From the NCBI RefSeq assembly GCF_006439055.1, contig NZ_RCZC01000009.1, positions 63,993-127,992 on the forward strand: DNA of 64,000 bases, written 5' to 3'. The notes under the pieces are model-generated. The model made no database searches, was not told where the DNA came from, and saw only the letters and a list, made by a program, of their open reading frames with translations. This document shows positions 60,672 through 64,000 of this stretch, one piece after another. Position numbers and translations under genes: made by a program. How positions within the stretch are numbered: the stretch's first letter is position 1; each line of letters begins with the position of its first letter. This stretch comes from Sphingomonas glacialis (GTDB lineage Bacteria; Pseudomonadota; Alphaproteobacteria; Sphingomonadales; Sphingomonadaceae).

Positions 60672-62012
60672 CGCGCGTAAAGCGCGCTCGCGCGACGCAC
60701 CGCCCAAGCCTCGAAGCGGTGCTCGACGAACTCGCCGGACTCGATCGCGCCGATCAAATTCGGATCCTCAAGCAGCTGAGCCGTCCGCAATTGCGTACGC
60801 TGAACAATGCGTGGCGCTATTGGGCGCATCCCGGACAGCTCGCGCCGCCGGGTGCGTGGCGCGTCTGGCTGATCCGCGCGGGGCGCGGCTTCGGCAAGAC
60901 GCGTGCCGGGGCCGAATGGGTCAGCGTCATGGCGCGCGCGCATCCCAAGGCGCGGATCGCTTTGGTCGGCGCCACCGAGGAGGATGTGCGGCGCGTGATG
61001 ATCGAGGGCGAGGCGGGGCTGCTCTGCGTCGCGCATGGCGGCGAGCGGATCTCCTATCGCCGCACCGATGGCGTGCTTGAATTTCATTCGGGCGCGGTCG
61101 CGGCGATCTTTTCGGCGGCGGCACCCGAGAAATTGCGCGGGCCAGAGCACCAGATCGCGTGGTGCGACGAGCTCGCCAAATGGCGCTACGGCGATGCGGC
61201 GTGGGACAATCTGATGCTCGGGATGCGGCAGGGCGCCGACCCGCGCGTGGTGGTGACGACGACGCCGCGCGCAGTCCCGCTGATGCAGCGCGTGATGGGC
61301 GCGGCGGGAACGATCGAGACGCGCGGCAGCAGCCATGACAATCCGCCTCTGCCCGAGGCGTTTCTCGAGGCGATCGAGGCGCAATATGGCGGGACGCGGC
61401 TCGGGCGGCAGGAGATTGCGGGCGAGCTGATCGAGGATCTCGACGGTGCGCTGTGGACGCGCGCGATGCTCGACGATTGCCGTGTCGCGGCGGCGCCCGA
61501 GCTGGTGCGCGTCGTCGTCGCGGTCGATCCGCGGGCGGGGAGCGCCGACGGGCGATGCGTGCGGGATCGTCGCGGTCGCGCTCGGGGAAGACGAGCGTGG
61601 CTATGTGCTCGAGGATGCGAGCGTGACGGGGCTGTCGCCCGAGGGCTGGGCGCGTGCGGTGGTGGCGTGTGCCGCGCGGCATGGCGCCGACCGCGTGATC
61701 GCCGAGAAGAACCAGGGCGGGCAGATGGTGGCGAGCGTGCTGTTCGCCGCCGATGCCGCGCTGCCGCTCGCTCTGGTCCATGCCAAGGATGGCAAGAGCG
61801 CGCGCGCCGAGCCGGTCGCGACGCTCTACGAACGCGGCAAGGTGGCGTAGGTCGGGGTGTTTCCCGAGCTCGAGGCGGAGCTGTGCGGGCTGCTCGTCGG
61901 CGGGGTGTATCGCGGGTAGAGCCGGTCGCCGGACCGGTGCGATGCCCTGGTATGGGCGCTGACCGAGCTGATGATCGTCAAGTGCAAGGCGGCGCGGGTG
62001 CGGCCGCTGTGA
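60668..62012 (+). pseudogene. Large terminase (phage/GTA DNA-packaging ATPase), broken
   Basis: The ATPase half is intact: WLIRAGRGFGKTRAGAEWV (Walker A-like), ARIALVGATEEDVRRVMI, HQIAWCDELAKWRYGDAAWD (Walker B region) and VVVTTTPRAVPLM. Near 61552 one extra G in GGG shifts the frame; the nuclease half continues in the next phase (ACGIVAVALGEDERGYVLED, DRVIAEKNQGGQMVASVLFA). That phase is cut by TAG at 61848 and TAG at 61917, then runs on (SRSPDRCDALVWALTELMIV) to TGA 62012. The reassembled protein matches GTA-type terminases in length. Decay or clustered sequence errors are both possible. Confidence 0.8.
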
Positions 62013-62023
62013 GGGGGCGGTGC

Positions 62024-62288
62024 TTAGAGCGCGGTCAGCAGGACGCCGAGCCCGAGCACCACGCCCGGCGCGTTGGCGAGCACGATCGGCCAGTCGCGTT
62101 TTTCGCGCGCAAAGCCTTAGGTCACCCACGATGCGCAATTGACGATCGTAGCGATCGGCTGGAGCACCGAGCCTTTCTCGCCGGCGAGGTTGAGCCGGAT
62201 CTGGTCGATATTAGGACAGGTACATGGCAATGGCGATGGCGGTCGCGGTGGCGATCCAGCCGAGCATGCGGAGGTGGCGGTCGGTCAT
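62024..62288 (-). pseudogene. SemiSWEET-type transporter remnant
   Basis: On the minus strand the reading begins MTDRHLRMLGWIATATAIAI then AMYLS. One extra base causes a stop and shift; the next phase gives IDQIRLNLAGEKGSVLQPIA, TIVNCASWVT, a TAA in place of the expected Tyr, then WPIVLANAPGVVLGLGVLL. The reconstructed ~87 residues match SemiSWEET/PQ-loop sugar transporters. It lies opposite in orientation to the head genes around it. Confidence 0.75.
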
Positions 62289-62417
62289 CGCCGTCGAACG
62301 AGCCTGCTGGTGGAACGATCCGCGATCCGAATGCACCCATGGCTTTCGCAGACCGGCTCGACACCGTATGGCCCGGCTGCTCGGCCATCCCCGGCCGCGG
62401 CATGAAGGAGCGCAGCG

Positions 62418-63101
62418 ATGGTGCCGCGGGAATTGATCGACAGCGCGCAGATCCCCGGTGGGGACGTGATGACGCTGTACCGCCGCGGCGCGGACTTCAT
62501 GATCGTGGTCGATCGCAACGAATTGATGAGCACGCGGATGAATGGCTCCGAAGAGGCGCTCGGCACGCTGGCGTGCGAGCGGATCGTCAGCGTGGCGGCG
62601 CCGCGGGTGCTGATCGGCGGATACGGCATGGGTTTCACGCTGCGCGCGGTGCTCGGGCAGGTCGGGCCGAAGGCCGAGGCGACGGTTGCCGAGCTGGTGC
62701 CCGAAATCCTCGCCTGGGCGCGCGGGCCGATGGCGGCGGTGACTGCCGGGTGCCTCGACGATCCGCGGACGCGTGTGTTCGAGGGCGATGTTGCCGCGGC
62801 GATCGCGGCGGGCGCGAGCGAGGGGGCAGGGGGCTATGATGCGATCCTGCTCGATGTCGACAACGGCCCTGACGGGCTGGTGCGCGCGGAGAACAACCGT
62901 CTGTATGCGCCGCGCGGGCTGAAGATCACGCGCGACGCGCTGCGGCCGGGCGGTGTGCTCGCAGTGTGGTCGGCCGGGCCCGATCCGCGCTTCGTGACCC
63001 GGTTGAAGGGTGCCGGCTTCCATGTCGAGGAGGTCGTCGTCAAGGCGCGGCAGAACGGCAAGGGGCCGCGCCACGTGATCTGGTTCGCGACGCGCGGGTA
63101 G
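62418..63101 (+). CDS. Spermidine synthase-like / SAM-dependent methyltransferase-fold protein
   Basis: A 227-residue protein with the spermidine-synthase-like Rossmann fold: VLIGGYGMGFTLRAVLGQVG (nucleotide loop), ATVAELVPEILAWARGPMAA, YDAILLDVDNGPDGLVRAEN and FVTRLKGAGFHVEEVVVKAR. It lacks the N-terminal strand domain and is shorter than SpeE, so the activity is uncertain. It is intact, with an AAGGAG ribosome site, between two broken phage-like genes. Confidence 0.78.
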   Translation: MVPRELIDSAQIPGGDVMTLYRRGADFMIVVDRNELMSTRMNGSEEALGTLACERIVSVAAPRVLIGGYGMGFTLRAVLGQVGPKAEATVAELVPEILAWARGPMAAVTAGCLDDPRTRVFEGDVAAAIAAGASEGAGGYDAILLDVDNGPDGLVRAENNRLYAPRGLKITRDALRPGGVLAVWSAGPDPRFVTRLKGAGFHVEEVVVKARQNGKGPRHVIWFATRG

Positions 63102-63141
63102 CCGCGCGACCCTTGACCGGACGTTCTGCGTAGAGCGCGGG

Positions 63142-63180
63142 CCCTCCCCCAGCCCCTCCCGCAAGCGGGAGGGGAGCAAG
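63142..63180. repeat. Half-copy of the CCCCTCCCGC palindromic repeat
   Basis: The sequence ccctcccccagcccctcccg and the following caagcgggaggggagcaag are the reverse complement of 41725-41762 almost base for base. Only one arm of that larger element is present here. Confidence 0.8.
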
Positions 63181-63210
63181 AAGGGGCGGGGAAAGAAGCA
63201 GGAGATCTGC

Positions 63211-64000
63211 ATGAAATTGTTCGGTCGCAAGGCCGGGCGCGATGAGTCGCGTCCGGTGCCCGAGCGTGCGCGCACGCGCTTCGTCGAGGGGGCGGGGGCG
63301 GTGCCGGCGAGTTACCAGGAACAGGTGCGCGCGCTGTATCTGCGCAACGCCGTGGCGCAGCGTTCGGTGCGGATGCTCGCCGATGCGCTCCGCGAGGCGC
63401 CGCTCGGCGGGACGCCCGAGCTGGTGCGGCTGGTGCAGGTGCGCTCGGGCGGGCAGGCGCTGACCGCGACGCTTGCCGCGCAGCTGCTGCTCCACGGCAA
63501 TGCCTATGTGCAAATGCTGACCGATGCGCAGGGAGGGGCTCGCCAAGCTGTTTGCGCTGCGGCCCGAGCGGGTGACGGTCGAGCCCAATGCGGGCGGGTG
63601 GCCGGTCGCGTATCGCTACGGCGTGGGGGGCGCAATCGGTGCGGCTGATGGCGGACCAGCCGCGGCCGCAGATCGTCCATATCAAGGCGTTCCATCCGCT
63701 GGATGATCATTATGGGCTCGGCTGTCTGGGGGCGGCGGCTGGCGCGATCGCGTTGCACAATGCGGCGGCGGCATGGAACACCGCCTTGCTCGACAATGCC
63801 GCGCGGCCGTCGAGCGCGTTGGTCTATGATCCGGGCGACGGATTCTGCGCTGTCGCGCGAGCGGTTCGCGCGGTTGCGCGACGAGCTCGATGCGAGCTTT
63901 GTCGGTGCACGCAATGCCGGGCGGCCGATGCTGCTCGAGGGAGGGGCTCAAATGGCAGGCGCTGAGTTTGACGCCGGCGGATCTCGATTTTGCGGAGATG
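63211..64000 (+). pseudogene. HK97-type phage/GTA portal protein, broken and cut by window edge
   Basis: The reading begins MKLFGRKAGRDESRPVPERA with an AGGAG ribosome site. The product is followed through four phases by single extra bases: G near 63535 (GGGAGGGGCTC), G near 63630, T near 63843 and G near 63945 (again GGGAGGGGCTC). Pieces in order are ALYLRNAVAQRSVRMLADAL, AKLFALRPERVTVEPNAGGW, IVHIKAFHPLDDHYGLGCLG, SALSRERFARLRDELDASFV and KWQALSLTPADLDFAEM. Together they are an HK97/GTA portal N-terminal half. The frame is open at the edge. Confidence 0.8.

Noticed and set aside
61848..61919. Amber (TAG) recoding to glutamine in the terminase
   Set aside because: The same gene also has a frameshift, neighbouring genes have frameshifts and a TAA, and no suppressor tRNA is in the window; decay or errors are simpler.

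Overview
The window is GC-rich alphaproteobacterial chromosome, most likely from a sphingomonad (Sphingomonas or a close relative). This is inferred from gene content: a CcrM GAnTC methyltransferase, a 42-residue aa3-type cytochrome oxidase subunit IV, the split transhydrogenase pntA1/pntA2/pntB, DUF6456 and DUF2855 genes, a full flagellar block with perfect sigma-54 promoters, and many short palindromic repeats between genes. No database search was possible; names rest on motifs and context.

Layout. 1-13.9 kb is mostly housekeeping and accessory metabolism: a PEBP-family tail, PEP carboxylase, an EF-hand lipoprotein, an HNH nuclease, GluQ, HIG1 plus cobalamin adenosyltransferase, the ergothioneine pair egtB-egtD, a 3-hydroxyacyl-CoA dehydrogenase, a flavin reductase, a cytochrome b / molybdopterin oxidoreductase pair, cfa and a DUF2490 protein. 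14.0-21.4 kb has argG, three polytopic GT-C-like membrane proteins and a FemAB-like acyltransferase. 21.4-39.1 kb is the flagellar region. motA-motB and flgBCDEFGHIJKL lie on the minus strand. On the plus strand are a second stator-like pair, flgA, flgM, flgN, a lytic transglycosylase, flhA and fliA. Three sigma-54 promoters drive flgB, the second stator pair and the transglycosylase-flhA-fliA unit. A complete sigma-54 response-regulator activator is at 46.8-48.3 kb.

39-52 kb holds a dicarboxylate symporter, glmM, DUF1272, thiD, rnhB, ccrM, folP, a glycine-zipper protein, the sigma-54 activator, and a pnt operon with a HicAB toxin-antitoxin pair between pntA1 and pntA2. 52-59.3 kb has a MarR-like gene broken by two stop codons, a tRNA-Val, a Cys-rich small protein of unknown function, a glutaminyl cyclotransferase with an XRE regulator, DUF6456, DUF2855 and a DapF-family epimerase. 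59.4-64 kb has a second glycine-zipper protein, then a phage/gene-transfer-agent-like head module (small-terminase-like, large terminase, SemiSWEET remnant, spermidine-synthase-like, portal). In that module most genes carry single-base insertions or nonsense codons.

The most unusual signal is a set of dispersed palindromic repeats. Most lie between genes, but three are translated in frame inside gluQ, thiD and flgI. Other items worth follow-up are the HicAB pair in the pnt operon, the apparently leaderless second stator operon, the Cys-rich orphan, and the promoter plus hairpin ahead of the phage-like module.
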